From: Muricea muricata | Lineage: Eukaryota > Cnidaria > Anthozoa > Malacalcyonacea > Plexauridae | Direction of reading: 5' to 3' | Assembly (NCBI GenBank): GCA_963855995.1 | Contig: OY979723.1 | Location: 6,136,176-6,200,175, forward strand | Length of the DNA: 64,000 bases | In this document: positions 25,346 to 37,293 of the stretch, in pieces | Numbering within the stretch: the stretch's first letter is position 1 | How the letters are laid out: each line of letters starts with the position of its first letter | Notes under the pieces: model-generated | Database searches by the model: none | The model's input: the letters and a program-made list of their open reading frames with translations, nothing else | Told to the model about the DNA's origin: nothing | Program-made: the position numbers and the translations under genes

Positions 25346-28251
25346 TAAAACTTGCTTGTAAACTGAAAAGAAACGGTCTTAGAACCATCAAAATCGCGTT
25401 TTAAGCGTTCTAGAAGCGATTTGAGCGTAAAAACATGCTCAAATCACCAACTAAAAATTGCCGTCTTAAATCGATCACGGCGACGTTTTAGAGCTTAAAA
25501 TGGTGTTTTGTGTGCTGAAGTGCACGAGTTGAGCGCAATGATGTAATACAATCACGGACCTAAAAGAAACCTTCTAAATGGAAATCGCAGAACTTAGCAA
25601 GTCGGGACTCATGTTTTCGGCGCTCAAACCATTGAGATGATCGAAATAATATGTTGAAATGAGAAACCTATAACTTGCTTGTAAACTGAAAAGAAACGGT
25701 CTTAGAACCATCAAAATCGCGTTTTAAGCGTTTTAGAAGCGATTTGCGCGTAGAAACATGCTCAAATCACCAACTAAAAATTGCCGTCTTTAATCGATCA
25801 CGGCGACGTTTTAGAGCTTAAAATGGTGTTTTCAGTGCTGAAGTGAACGAGTTGAGCGCAATGATGTACTGCAATCACGGACCTAAAAGAGACCTTCTAA
25901 ATGGAAATTGCCGAAGTTAGCAAGTCGGGAATCATGTCTTCAGTGTTCAAACCATGGAGATGAGCGAAATAACATGTTGAAATGAGAAACCTATAACTTG
26001 CTTTTAAACTGAAAAGAAACGATCTTAGAACCATCAAAATCGCGTTTTAACCGTTCTAGAAGCGATTTGAGCGTAAAAACATGCCCAAATCACTAACTAA
26101 AAATTGCCGTCTTAAATTGATCACGGCGACCTTTTAGAGCTTAAAATGGTGTTTTCAGTGCTGAAGTTAACGAGTTGAGCGCAATGATGTACTGCAATCA
26201 CGGAATTAAAAGAGACCTTCTAAATGGAAATCGCAGAACTTAGCAAGTCGGGAATCATGTTTTCGGCGCTCAAACCATTGAGATGAGCGAAATAACATGT
26301 TGAAATGAGAAACCTATAACTTGCTTGTAAACTGAAAAGAAACGATCTTAGAACAATCAAAATCGCGTTTTAAGCGTTCTAAAAGCGATTTGAGCGTAAA
26401 AACATGCTCAAATCACCAACTAAAAATTGCCGTCTTAAATCGATCACAGCGACGTTTTAGAGCTTAAAATGGTGTTTTCAGTGCTGAAGTGAACGAGTTG
26501 AGCGCAATCATGTACTACAATCATAAACTTAAAAGAGACCTTCTAAATGGAAATCGCAGAACATAGCAAGTCGGGAATCATGTTTTCGGCGCTCAAACCA
26601 TTGAGATGAGCGAAATACATGTTGAAATGAGAAACCTATAACTTGCTTGTAAACTGAAGAGAAATGATCTTAGAACCATCAAAATTGCGTTTTAAGCGTT
26701 CTAGAAGCGATTTGAGCGTAAAAGCGTGCTCAAATCACCAACTAAAAATTGCCGTCTTAAATCGATCACGGCGGCGTTTTAGAGCTTAAAATGGTGTTTT
26801 CAGTGCTGAAGTGCACGAGTTGAGCGCAATGATGTAATACAATCACGGACCTAAAAGAAACCTTCTAAATGGAAATCGCAGAACTTAGCAAGTCGGGAAT
26901 CATGTTTTCGGCGCTCAAACCATTGAGATGATCGAAATAACATGTTGAAATGAGAAACCTATAACTTGCTTGTAAACTGAAAAGAAACGGTCTTAGAACC
27001 ATCAAAATCGCGTTTTAAGCGTTTTAGAAGCGATTTGCGCGTAAAAACATGCTCAAATCACCAACTAAAAATTGCCGTCTTTAATCGATCACGGCGACGT
27101 TTTAGAGCTTAAAATGGTGTTTTCAGTGCTGAAGTGAACGAGTTGAGCGCAATGATGTACTGCAATCACGGATTTAAAAGAGACGTTCTAAATGGAAATT
27201 GCCGAAGTTAGCAAGTCGGGAATGATGTCTTCAGTGTTCAAACCATGGAGATGAGCGAAATAATATGTTGAAATGAGAAACCTATAACTTGCTTGTAAAC
27301 TGAAAAGAAACGGTCTTAGAACCATCAAAATCGCGTTTTAAGCGTTCTAGAAGCGATTTGAGCGTAAAAACATGCCCAAATCACTAACTAAAAATTGCCG
27401 TCTTAAATTGATGACGGCGACCTTTTAGAGCTTAAAATGGTGTTTTCAGTGCTGAAGTTAACGAGTTGAGCGCAATGATGTACTGCAATCACGGAATTAA
27501 AAGAGACCTTCTAAATGGAAATCGCAGAACTTAGCAAGTCGGGAATCATGTTTTCGGCAATCAAACCATTGAGATGAGCGAAATAACATGTTGAAATGAG
27601 AAACCTATATCTTGCTTGTAAACTGAAAATAAACGGTCTTAGAACCATCAAAATCGCGTTTTAAGCGTTCTAGAAGCGATTTGAGCGTAAAAACATGCTC
27701 AAATCACCAACTAAAAATTGCCGTCTTAAATCGATCACGGCGACGTTTTAGAGCTTAAAATGGTGTTTTGTGTGCTGAAGTGCACGAGTTGAGCGCAATG
27801 ATGTAATACAATCACGGACCTAAAAGAAACCTTCTAAATGGAAATCGCAGAACTTAGCAAGTCGGGAATCATGTTTTCGGCGCTCAAACCATTGAGATGA
27901 TCGAAATAACATGTTGAAATGAGAAACCTATAACTTGCTTGTAAACTGAAAAGAAACGGTCTTAGAACCATCAAAATCGCGTTTTAAGCGTTTTAGAAGC
28001 GATTTGCGCGTAAAAACATGCTCAAATCACCAACTAAAAATTGCCGTCTTAAATCGATCACGTTGACGTTTTAGAGCTTAAAATAGTGTTTTCATTGCTG
28101 AAGTGAACGAGTTGAGCGCAATCATGTACTACAATCACGGACCTAAAAGACACCTTCTAAATGGAAATCGCAGAACTTAGCAAGTCGGGAATCATGTTTT
28201 CGGCGCTCAAACCATTGAGATGAGCGAAATAACACGTTGAAATGAGAAACC
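25346..28251 (+). repeat. 9-monomer higher-order repeat, copy 2 (2906 bp)
   Basis: This is the direct tandem copy of 22440-25345. It keeps the rare variants of copy 1, including AAAGCGTGCTC and GATCACGTTGACG, with few private changes. One of these is CGATCACGG near 26761, where copy 1 has CGAACACGG. Confidence 0.82.
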
Positions 28252-28706
28252 TAAAACTTGCTTGTAAAATGAAAAGAAACGGTCTTAGAACCATCAAAAT
28301 CGCGTTTTAAGCGTTCTAGAAGCGATTTGTGCGTAAAAATATGCTCAAATCACCAACTAAAAATTGCCGTCTTAAATCGATCACGGCGACGTTTTAGAGC
28401 TTAAAATGGTTTTTTCAGTGCTGAAGTGAACGAGTTGAGCGCAATCATGTACTACAATCACGGACCTAAAAGATACCTTCTAAATGGAAATCGCAGAACT
28501 TAGCAAGTCGGGAATCATGTTTTTGGCGCTCAAACCATTGAGATGATCGAAATAACATGTTGAAATGGGAAACCTATAACTTGCTTGTAAACTGAAAAGA
28601 AACGGTCTTAGAACCATCAAAATCGCGTTTTAAGCGTTTTAGAAGCGATTTGAGCGTAAAAACATGCCCAAATCACTAACTAAAAATTGCCGTCTTAAAT
28701 CGATCA
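28061..28706 (+). repeat. Tandem dimer, copy 1 (646 bp)
   Basis: Two monomers beginning at CGTTGACGTTTTAGAGC are followed at once by a near-identical pair from 28707. Shared oddities are AAAATAGTG, TTTTCATTGC, TTGTAAAATGAAAAG and AAAATGGTTTTTTC. This is the smallest clear unequal-exchange product in the window. Confidence 0.85.
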
Positions 28707-29352
28707 CGTTGACGTTTTAGAGCTTAAAATAGTGTTTTCATTGCTGAAGTGAACGAGTTGAGCGCAATCATGTACTACAATCACGGACCTAAAAGACACC
28801 TTCTAAATGGAAATCGCAGAACTTAGCAAGTCGGGAATCATGTTTTCGGCGCTCAAACCATTGAGATGAGCGAAATAACACGTTGAAATGAGAAACCTAA
28901 AACTTGCTTGTAAAATGAAAAGAAACGGTCTTAGAACCATCAAAATCGCGTTTTAAGCGTTCTAGAAGCGATTTGTGCGTAAAAATATGCTCAAATCACC
29001 AACTAAAAATTGCCGTCTTAAATCGATCACGGCGACGTTTTAGAGCTTAAAATGGTTTTTTCAGTGCTGAAGTGAACGAGTTGAGCGCAATCATGTACTA
29101 CAATCACGGACCTAAAAGATACCTTCTAAATGGAAATCGCAGAACTTAGCAAGTCGGGAATCATGTTTTTGGCGCTCAAACCATTGAGATGAGCGAAATA
29201 ACATGTTGAAATGGGAAACCTATAACTTGCTTGTAAACTGAAAAGAAACGGTCTTAGAACCATCAAAATCGCGTTTTAAGCGTTTTAGAAGCGATTTGAG
29301 CGTAAAAACATGCCCAAATCACTAACTAAAAATTGCCGTCTTTAATCGATCA
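28707..29352 (+). repeat. Tandem dimer, copy 2 (646 bp)
   Basis: This is the second copy of 28061-28706. A difference noted by eye is GATGAGCGAAAT near 29189, where copy 1 has GATGATCGAAAT. After about 29340 the sequence returns to a TTTAATCGATCACGGCGACG-type monomer. Confidence 0.85.
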
Positions 29353-30253
29353 CGGCGACGTTTTAGATCTTAAAATGGTGTTTTCAGTGCTGAAGTTAAC
29401 GAGTTGAGGGCAATGATGTACTGCAATCACGGACCTAAAAGAGACCTTCTAAATGGAAATCGCAGAACTTAGTAAGTCGGGAATCATGTTTTCGGCGCTC
29501 AAACCATTGAGATGAGCGAAATAACATGTTGAAATGAGAAACCTATAACTTGCTTGTAAACTGAAAAGAAACGATCTTAGAACCATCAAAATCGCGTTTT
29601 AAGCGTTCTAGAAGCGATTTGAGCGTAAAAACATGCTCAAATCACCAACTAAAAATTGCCGTCTTAAATCGATCACAGCGACGTTTTAGGGCTTAAAATG
29701 GTGTTTTCAGTGCTGAAGTGAACGAGTTGAGCGCAATCATGTACTACAATCATAAAATTAAAAGAGACCTTCTAAATGGAAATCGCAGAACTTAGCAAGT
29801 CGGGAATCATGTTTTCGACAATCAAACCATTGAGATGAGCGAAATAACATGTTGAAATGAGAAACCTATAACTTGCTTGTAAACTGAAAAGAAAGGGTCT
29901 TTGAACCATCAAAATCGCGTTTTAAGCGTTCTAGAAGCGATTTGTGCGTAAAAACATGCTCAAATAACCAACTAAAAATTGCCGTCTTAAATCGATCACG
30001 GCGACGTTTTAGAGCTTAAAATAATGTTTTCAGTGCTGAAGTGAACGAGTTGAGCGCAATGATGTACTGCAATCACGGACCTAAAAGAGACCTTCTAAAT
30101 GGAAATTGCCGAAGTTAGCAAGTCGGGAATCATGTCTTCAGTGTTCAAACCATGAAGATGAGCGAAAGAACATGTTGAAATGAGAAACCTATAACTTGCT
30201 TGTAAACTGAAAAGAAACGGTCTTAGAACCATCAAAATCGCTTTTAAGCGTTC

Positions 30254-30255
30254 TA
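30254..30255 (+). other. Paralogous empty target site (TA)
   Basis: The monomers around 29340-30254 match 34820-35741, and those from 30256 match those from 41531. The offset is 5486 bp (17 monomers) once the insertion and one TA are removed. Both share the rare AAAATCGCTTTTAAGCG variant just left of the site. This copy has one TA and no insertion. Confidence 0.85.
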
Positions 30256-33200
30256 GAAGCGATTTGAGCGTAAAAACATGCCCAAATCACTAACTAAAAA
30301 TTGCCGTCTTAAATTGATGACGGCGACCTTTTAGAGCTTAAAATGGTGTTTTCAGTGCTGAAGTTAACGAGTTGAGCGCAATGATGTACTGCAATCACGG
30401 AATTAAAAGAGACCTTCTAAATGGAAATCGCAGAACTTAGCAAGTCGGGAATCATGTTTTCGGCAATCAAACCATTGAGATGAGCGAAATAACATGTTGA
30501 AATGAGAAACCTATATCTTGCTTGTAAACTGAAAAGAAACGGTCTTAGAACCATCAAAATCGCGTTTTAAGCGTTCTAGAAGCGATTTGAGCGTAAAAAC
30601 ATGCTCAAATCACCAACTAAAAATTGCCGTCTTAAATCGATCACGGCGACGTTTTAGAGCTTAAAATGGTGTTTTGTGTGCTGAAGTGCACGAGTTGAGC
30701 GCAATGATGTAATACAATCACGGACCTAAAAGAAACCTTCTAAATGGAAATCGCAGAACTTAGCAAGTCGGGACTCATGTTTTCGGCGCTCAAACCATTG
30801 AGATGATCGAAATAATATGTTGAAATGAGAAACCTATAACTTGCTTGTAAACTGAAAAGAAACGGTCTTAGAACCATCAAAATCGCGTTTTAAGCGTTTT
30901 AGAAGCGATTTGCGCGTAGAAACATGCTCAAATCACCAACTAAAAATTGCCGTCTTTAATCGATCACGGCGACGTTTTAGAGCTTAAAATGGTGTTTTCA
31001 GTGCTGAAGTGAACGAGTTGAGCGCAATGATGTACTGCAATCACGGACCTAAAAGAGACCTTCTAAATGGAAATTGCCGAAGTTAGCAAGTCGGGAATCA
31101 TGTCTTCAGTGTTCAAACCATGGAGATGAGCGAAATAACATGTTGAAATGAGAAACCTATAACTTGCTTTTAAACTGAAAAGAAACGATCTTAGAACCAT
31201 CAAAATCGCGTTTTAACCGTTCTAGAAGCGATTTGAGCTTAAAAACATGCCCAAATCACTAACTAAAAATTGCCGTCTTAAATTGATCACGGCGACCTTT
31301 TAGAGCTTAAAATGGTGTTTTCAGTGCTGAAGTTAACGAGTTGAGCGCAATGATGTACTGCAATCACGGAATTAAAAGAGACCTTCTAAATGGAAATCGC
31401 AGAACTTAGCAAGTCGGGAATCATGTTTTCGGCGCTCAAACCATTGAGATGAGCGAAATAACATGTTGAAATGAGAAACCTATAACTTGCTTGTAAACTG
31501 AAAAGAAACGATCTTAGAACCATCAAAATCGCGTTTTAAGCGTTCTAGAAGCGATTTGAGCGTAAAAACATGCTCAAATCACCAACTAAAAATTGCCGTC
31601 TTAAATCGATCACAGCGACGTTTTAGAGCTTAAAATGGTGTTTTCAGTGCTGAAGTGAACGAGTTGAGCGCAATCATGTACTACAATCATAAACTTAAAA
31701 GAGACCTTCTAAATGGAAATCGCAGAACATAGCAAGTCGGGAATCATGTTTTAAGCGCTCAAACCATTGAGATGAGCGAAATACATGTTGAAATGAGAAA
31801 CCTATAACTTGCTTGTAAACTGAAGAGAAATGATCTTAGAACCATCAAAGTTGCGTTTTAAGCGTTCTAGAAGCGATTTGAGCGTAAAAGCGTGCTCAAA
31901 TCACCAACTAAAAATTGCCGTCTTAAATCGATCACGGCGGCGTTTTAGAGCTTAAAATGGTGTTTTCAGTGCTGAAGTGCACGAGTTGAGCGCAATGATG
32001 TAATACAATCACGGACCTAAAAGAAACCTTCTAAATGGAAATCGCAGAACTTAGCAAGTCGGGAATCATGTTTTCGGCGCTCAAACCATTGAGATGATCG
32101 AAATAACATGTTGAAATGAGAAACCTATAACTTGCTTGTAAACTGAAAAGAAACGGTCTTAGAACCATCAAAATCGCGTTTTAAGCGTTTTAGAAGCGAT
32201 TTGCGCGTAAAAACATGCTCAAATCACCAACTAAAAATTGCCGTCTTTAATCGATCACGGCGACGTTTTAGAGCTTAAAATGGTGTTTTCAGTGCTGAAG
32301 TGAACGAGTTGAGCGCAATGATGTACTGCAATCACGGATTTAAAAGAGACGTTCTAAATGGAAATTGCCGAAGTTAGCAAGTCGGGAATGATGTCTTCAG
32401 TGTTCAAACCATGGAGATGAGCGAAATAATATGTTGAAATGAGAAACCTATAACTTGCTTGTAAACTGAAAAGAAACGGTCTTAGAACCATCAAAATCGC
32501 GTTTTAAGCGTTCTAGAAGCGATTTGAGCGTAAAAACATGCCCAAATCACTAACTAAAAATTGCCGTCTTAAATTGATGACGGCGACCTTTTAGAGCTTA
32601 AAATGGTGTTTTCAGTGCTGAAGTTAACGAGTTGAGCGCAATGATGTACTGCAATCACGGAATTAAAAGAGACCTTCTAAATGGAAATCGCAGAACTTAG
32701 CAAGTCGGGAATCATGTTTTCGGCAATCAAACCATTGAGATGAGCGAAATAACATGTTGAAATGAGAAACCTATATCTTGCTTGTAAACTGAAAATAAAC
32801 GGTCTTAGAACCATCAAAATCGCGTTTTAAGCGTTCTAGAAGCGATTTGAGCGTAAAAACATGCTCAAATCACCAACTAAAAATTGCCGTCTTAAATCGA
32901 TCACGGCGACGTTTTAGAGCTTAAAATGGTGTTTTGTGTGCTGAAGTGCACGAGTTGAGCGCAATGATGTAATACAATCACGGACCTAAAAGAAACCTTC
33001 TAAATGGAAATCGCAGAACTTAGCAAGTCGGGAATCATGTTTTCGGCGCTCAAACCATTGAGATGATCGAAATAACATGTTGAAATGAGAAACCTATAAC
33101 TTGCTTGTAAACTGAAAAGAAACGGTCTTAGAACCATCAAAATCGCGTTTTAAGCGTTTTAGAAGCGATTTGCGCGTAAAAACATGCTCAAATCACCAAC

Positions 33201-35739
33201 TAAAAATTGCCGTCTTTAATCGATCACGGCGACGTTTTAGAGCTTAAAATGGTGTTTTCAGTGCTGAAGTGAACGAGTTGAGCGCAATGATGTACTGCAA
33301 TCACGGACCTAAAAGAGACCTTCTAAATGGAAATTGCCGAAGTTAGCAAGTCGGGAATCATGTCTTCAGTGTTCAAACCATAGAGATAAGCGAAAAAACA
33401 TGTTGAAATGAGAAACCCATAAGTTGCTTGTAAACTGAAAAGAAACGGTCTTAGAACCATCAAAATCGCGTTTTAAGCGTTCTAGAAGCGATTTGAGCGT
33501 AAAAACATGCTCAAATCACCAAATAAAAATTGCCGTCTTAAATCGATCACCGCGACGTTTTAGAGCTTAAAATGGTGTTTTCAGTGCTGAAGTGAACGAG
33601 TTAAGCGCAATGATGTACTACAATCTCGGACCTAAAAGAGACCTTCTAAATGGAAATCGCAGAACTTAGCAAGTCGGGAATCATGTTTTCGGCGCTCAAA
33701 CCATCGAGATGAGCGAAATAACATGTTGAAATGAGAAACCCATAAGTTGCTTGTAAACTGAAAAGAAACGGTCTTAGAACCATCAAAATCGCGTTTTAAG
33801 CGTTCTAGAAGCGATTTGAGCGTAAAAACATGCTCAAATCACCAAATAAAAATTGCCGTCTTAAATCGATCACGGCGACGTTTTAGAGCTTAAAAGGGTG
33901 TTTTCAGTCTGAAGTGAATGAGTTGAGCGCAATCATGTACTACAATCACGGACCTAAAAGATACCTTCTAAATGGAAAACGCAGAACTTAGCAAGTCGGG
34001 AATCATGTTTTCGGCGCTCAAACCATCGAGATGAGCGAAATAACATGTTGAAATGAGAAACCTATAACTTGCTTTTAAACTGAAAAGAAACGATCTTAGA
34101 ACCATCAAAGTTGCGTTTTAAGCGTTTAGAAGCGATTTGAGCGTAAAAACATGCTCAAATCACCAACTAAAAATTGCCGTCTTAAATCGATCACGTTGAC
34201 GTTTTAGAGCTTAAAATAGTGTTTTCATTGCTGAAGTGAACGAGTTGAGCGCAATCATGTACTACAATCACGGACCTAAAAGATACCTTCTAAATGGAAA
34301 TCGCAGAACTTAGCAAGTCGGGAATCATGTTTTCGGCGCTCAAACCATTGAGATGAGCGAAATAACATGTTGAAATGGGAAACCTATAACTTGCTTGTAA
34401 ACTGAAAAGAAACGGTCTTAGAACCATCAAAATCGCGTTTAAGCGTTCTAGAAGCGATTTGTGCGTAAAAACATGCCAAAATCACCAACTAAAAATTGCC
34501 GTCTTTAATCGATCACGGCGACCTTTTAGAGCTTAAAATGGTGTTTTTAGTGCTGAAGTGAACGAGTTGAGCGCAATGATGTACTGCAATCACGGACCTA
34601 AAAGAGACCTTCTAAATGGAAATTGCCGAAGTTAGCAAGTCTTGAATCATGTCTTCAGTGTTCAAACCATGGAGATGAGCGAAATAACATGTTGAAATGA
34701 GAAACCTATAACTTGCTTGTAAACTGAAAAGAAACGGTCTTAGAACCATCAAAATCGCGTTTTAAGCGTTTTAGAAGCAATTTGAGCGTAAAAACATGCC
34801 CAAATCACTAACTAAAAATTGCCGTCTTTAATCGATCACGGCGACGTTTTAGATCTTAAAATGGTGTTTTCAGTGCTGAAGTTAACGAGTTGAGGGCAAT
34901 GATGTACTGCAATCACGGACCTAAAAGAGACCTTCTAAATGGAAATCGCAGAACTTAGTAAGTCGGGAATCATGTTTTCGGCGCTCAAACCATTGAGATG
35001 AGCGAAATAACATGTTGAAATGAGAAACCTATAACTTGCTTGTAAACTGAAAAGAAACGATCTTAGAACCATCAAAATCGCGTTTTAAGCGTTCTAGAAG
35101 CGATTTGAGCGTAAAAACATGCTCAAATCACCAACTAAAAATTGCCGTCTTAAATCGATCACAGCGACGTTTTAGGGCTTAAAATGGTGTTTTCAGTGCT
35201 GAAGTGAACGAGTTGAGCGCAATCATGTACTACAATCATAAACTTAAAAGAGACCTTCTAAATGGAAATCGCAGAACTTAGCAAGTCGGGAATCATGTTT
35301 TCGACAATCAAACCATTGAGATGAGCGAAATAACATGTTGAAATGAGAAACCTATAACTTGCTTGTAAACTGAAAAGAAAGGGTCTTTGAATCATCAAAA
35401 TCGCGTTTTAAGCGTTCTAGAAGCGATTTGTGCGTAAAAACATGCTCAAATAACCAACTAAAAATTGCCGTCTTAAATCGATCACGGCGACGTTTTAGAG
35501 CTTAAAATAATGTTTTCAGTGCTGAAGTGAACGAGTTGAGCGCAATGATGTACTGCAATCACGGACCTAAAAGAGACCTTCTAAATGGAAATTGCCGAAG
35601 TTAGCAAGTCGGGAATCATGTCTTCAGTGTTCAAACCATGAAGATGAGCGAAATAACATGTTGAAATGAGAAACCTATAACTTGCTTGTAAACTGAAAAG
35701 AAACGGTCTTAGAACCATCAAAATCGCTTTTAAGCGTTC

Positions 35740-35741
35740 TA
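35740..35741 (+). other. Left TA target-site duplication
   Basis: TA lies immediately before the terminal CAATCGTGG. The uninterrupted paralogous monomer reads TTCTAGAAGC with a single TA at 30254-30255, which confirms the duplication. Confidence 0.92.
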
Positions 35742-35994
35742 CAATCGTGGACAAAACCTGTTGAGAAAATTTACAGACATGTACAAGTTTGGTTCTATAA
35801 GAATGAATTTATGCCTTTTATTCACTATGACCCCCCTTCCCCCTGGACAATGTTGAATTTAGTTCGCATGAAATGTGAGGTCAATATATACAACATTGAA
35901 TGGGGGAAAGGGGGTTCACAAAGCCATGTAAAAATTATTGTAAGCAGTTGATAGTGTTTTTTCTAAATTTTCTTAACAGTTTTGTCCACGATTG
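35742..35994 (+). mobile_element. 253-bp fold-back MITE module, copy 1
   Basis: The ends are CAATCGTGGACAAAACCTGTT and its inverse AACAGTTTTGTCCACGATTG. The inverted repeat continues imperfectly through AAAATTT. A second inverted block lies near the middle: TGACCCCCCTTCCCCCTGG with ACAATGTTGAA against ACAACATTGAATGGGGG with AAAGGGGGTTCA. The single strand could therefore fold over much of its length. There is no coding capacity of its own; a 73-codon reading frame across the second and third copies is incidental. In structure it is a MITE, and here it serves as the outer left end of the composite element. Confidence 0.88.
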
Positions 35995-36002
35995 TCTGTA
36001 AA

Positions 36003-36266
36003 ATGGTACGCAAGCAAGCACAAGTTTATCTTGCAAACCCAGGTGTTTTAGATTTAATTCATGGTAACGAGCGCAACAAGACAGGTAGATATAGCATCCA
36101 GGCGACAAAATCAGGCTACTTTATTATGGTATTTAAAATTACGGATATACACGTAAGGGTTTTATGTTACAATGTGACAGGTCCAGCTGCTATACACTTA
36201 GTTTCCCCATTAATGCTGAAAAGCATGGCACATAACATTGCACCAGTTGAGGACATGCCTATGTGA
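36003..36266 (+). CDS. Unrecognised 87-codon ORF in cargo 1
   Basis: This ORF opens with ATG (MVRKQAQVYLANPGVLD) and ends with TGA after VEDMPM. The same frame extends upstream into the MITE end without another ATG. I do not recognise the product. The composition looks protein-like (mixed charged and hydrophobic, with GNERNKTGRYS and KSGYFIMVFKI), but there is no signal peptide, clear membrane span or motif that I can name. It could be an exon captured with the cargo, the remnant of a larger gene, or chance. The single difference in copy 2 changes Ile to Met, so there is no sign of purifying selection. Confidence 0.3.
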   Translation: MVRKQAQVYLANPGVLDLIHGNERNKTGRYSIQATKSGYFIMVFKITDIHVRVLCYNVTGPAAIHLVSPLMLKSMAHNIAPVEDMPM

Positions 36267-36619
36267 ACACATTTAACAAATGATACTGAAGTTTCTTTAG
36301 AAAGAAATAGCGAGTCGTCAATGTCGAAAGAGTTAGATTGTAGAAGTGTTCGGAGAGTTTACTTGATAACCTATAGCCAAGCCGATCTCGTTAAATTTCC
36401 TACGCGGCGATCATTTGCTCACGCGGTCAATTCAATCCTTAGCCAGTAACAAGATATATATATCCTCGGCTTAGTGAACTCTGAATAGTTTTAGACCTTT
36501 ACTGATACCATCATGCAGATATGTAGCCGGTTAAATCAATAATGCGCTTTGTTACAGCATCCATATGTTTTTAATAGACAGTATGACGTAGCCATAGTGT
36601 GCAATTCGCCACTGGGAAT
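36267..36619. other. Non-coding stretch in cargo 1 after the ORF
   Basis: I see no gene here. The notable item is a GATATATATATC palindrome near 36453 that could serve as a TATA-like element. The matching stretch in cargo 2 is 39028-39380. Confidence 0.6.
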
Positions 36620-37025
36620 GGTTAACCGTGACGGTTAACCGCTCGCTAGAACAGGATTTAAGACCAAAAAAAAACATTCAGATGAATGTTGCTTCCTCAG
36701 CATTGGTTTTTAATGCTTTACGTTGCAATATACAACGTGAAATTAGGCACAGTAGCTTAAGTATTTGCTAAAATACAACGGTTAACCACGGTTAACCACT
36801 AGCATTAAACATAGATCATGTTCAGTTTTCCTTACGAGTATTGCGGTTAACCGTGGTTAACCGTGGTTATCCGTTGTAAAATAGTTCATTTGTAGTTAAT
36901 ACATTACGTGTTGTGGTATAATCTGCCAGCAATACATTCTTAGGCTATGGGAGTGTAAATGTTGAAGGCAAACGTTCAATTTAATCGTACAAGCCATCAC
37001 ACACAATGGTTAACCGTGGTTAATC
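36620..37025. repeat. GGTTAACC palindrome cluster, cargo 1
   Basis: Seven perfect GGTTAACC palindromes lie at 36620, 36633, 36780, 36790, 36845, 36855 and 37008. Two near-matches, GGTTATCC (36865) and GGTTAATC (37018), lie beside them. Neighbouring copies are spaced 10 or 13 bp apart, mostly joined by GT, AC or GTGAC. The same interval has two small hairpins: AACATTC/GAATGTT at 36673-36690 and ACGTTG/CAACGT near 36720-36738. The even spacing of about one helical turn suggests clustered protein-binding sites; the protein is unknown. Confidence 0.7.
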
Positions 37026-37293
37026 GTGAAACGCAACGCGCAAGAATTATGATTGTATCGCGACTTTTCTGTACAAGTTAACAATTTGAATCTTATTTAG
37101 TAGGACTATAACTATACTGTAGTTTGTAGAACATACATTAACATCTCATGCACATACTCTTTATGCTATTAGACGCGTAATCATTATGATATATGCCTAT
37201 ATAGGTAATGAAAAATAGCTGGCAATTAGGGACAATATAATACAAATTGCTTATGTGAAATGATATCATTTTACAGACAGCACATAGTTACGT
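37026..37293. other. AT-rich stretch downstream of the transposase, cargo 1
   Basis: This non-coding AT-rich sequence lies between the palindrome cluster and the 3' end of the transposase remnant. I see no gene or clear regulatory site. The matching stretch in cargo 2 is 39800-40067. Confidence 0.55.

Larger units (their letters stand above)
1..35741 (+). repeat. Satellite array, left arm (~322-bp monomer, ~111 copies)
   Basis: This is a continuous head-to-tail tandem array. The landmark TTTTAGAGCTTAAAATGG recurs at 1, 324, 646, 968, 1291 and 1614 and so on to the insertion, giving monomers of 322 or 323 bp. Monomers differ by scattered substitutions and a few 1-bp indels; for example, one class has lost a G in GCGACGTTTTAG. 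All copies read in the same direction and no foreign DNA was seen before 35742. The monomer length is not a multiple of three and all frames are broken at least every few hundred bases, so it is non-coding. Arrays of this size usually lie in pericentromeric, centromeric or subtelomeric heterochromatin; which of these applies here cannot be read from the sequence. The array appears to begin before base 1. Confidence 0.97.

Noticed and set aside
1-35741. CRISPR-like resemblance: GTTTTAGAGCTTAAAATGG resembles the start of a known type II CRISPR repeat
   Set aside because: The unit is 322 bp and similar throughout, there are no short repeats with unique spacers and no cas genes, and the context is eukaryotic. 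The match covers only about ten bases.
35982-36002. Extension of the cargo ORF upstream into the MITE end
   Set aside because: It would need a TTG start, which is not credible in a eukaryote. ATG at 36003 is the first usable start.
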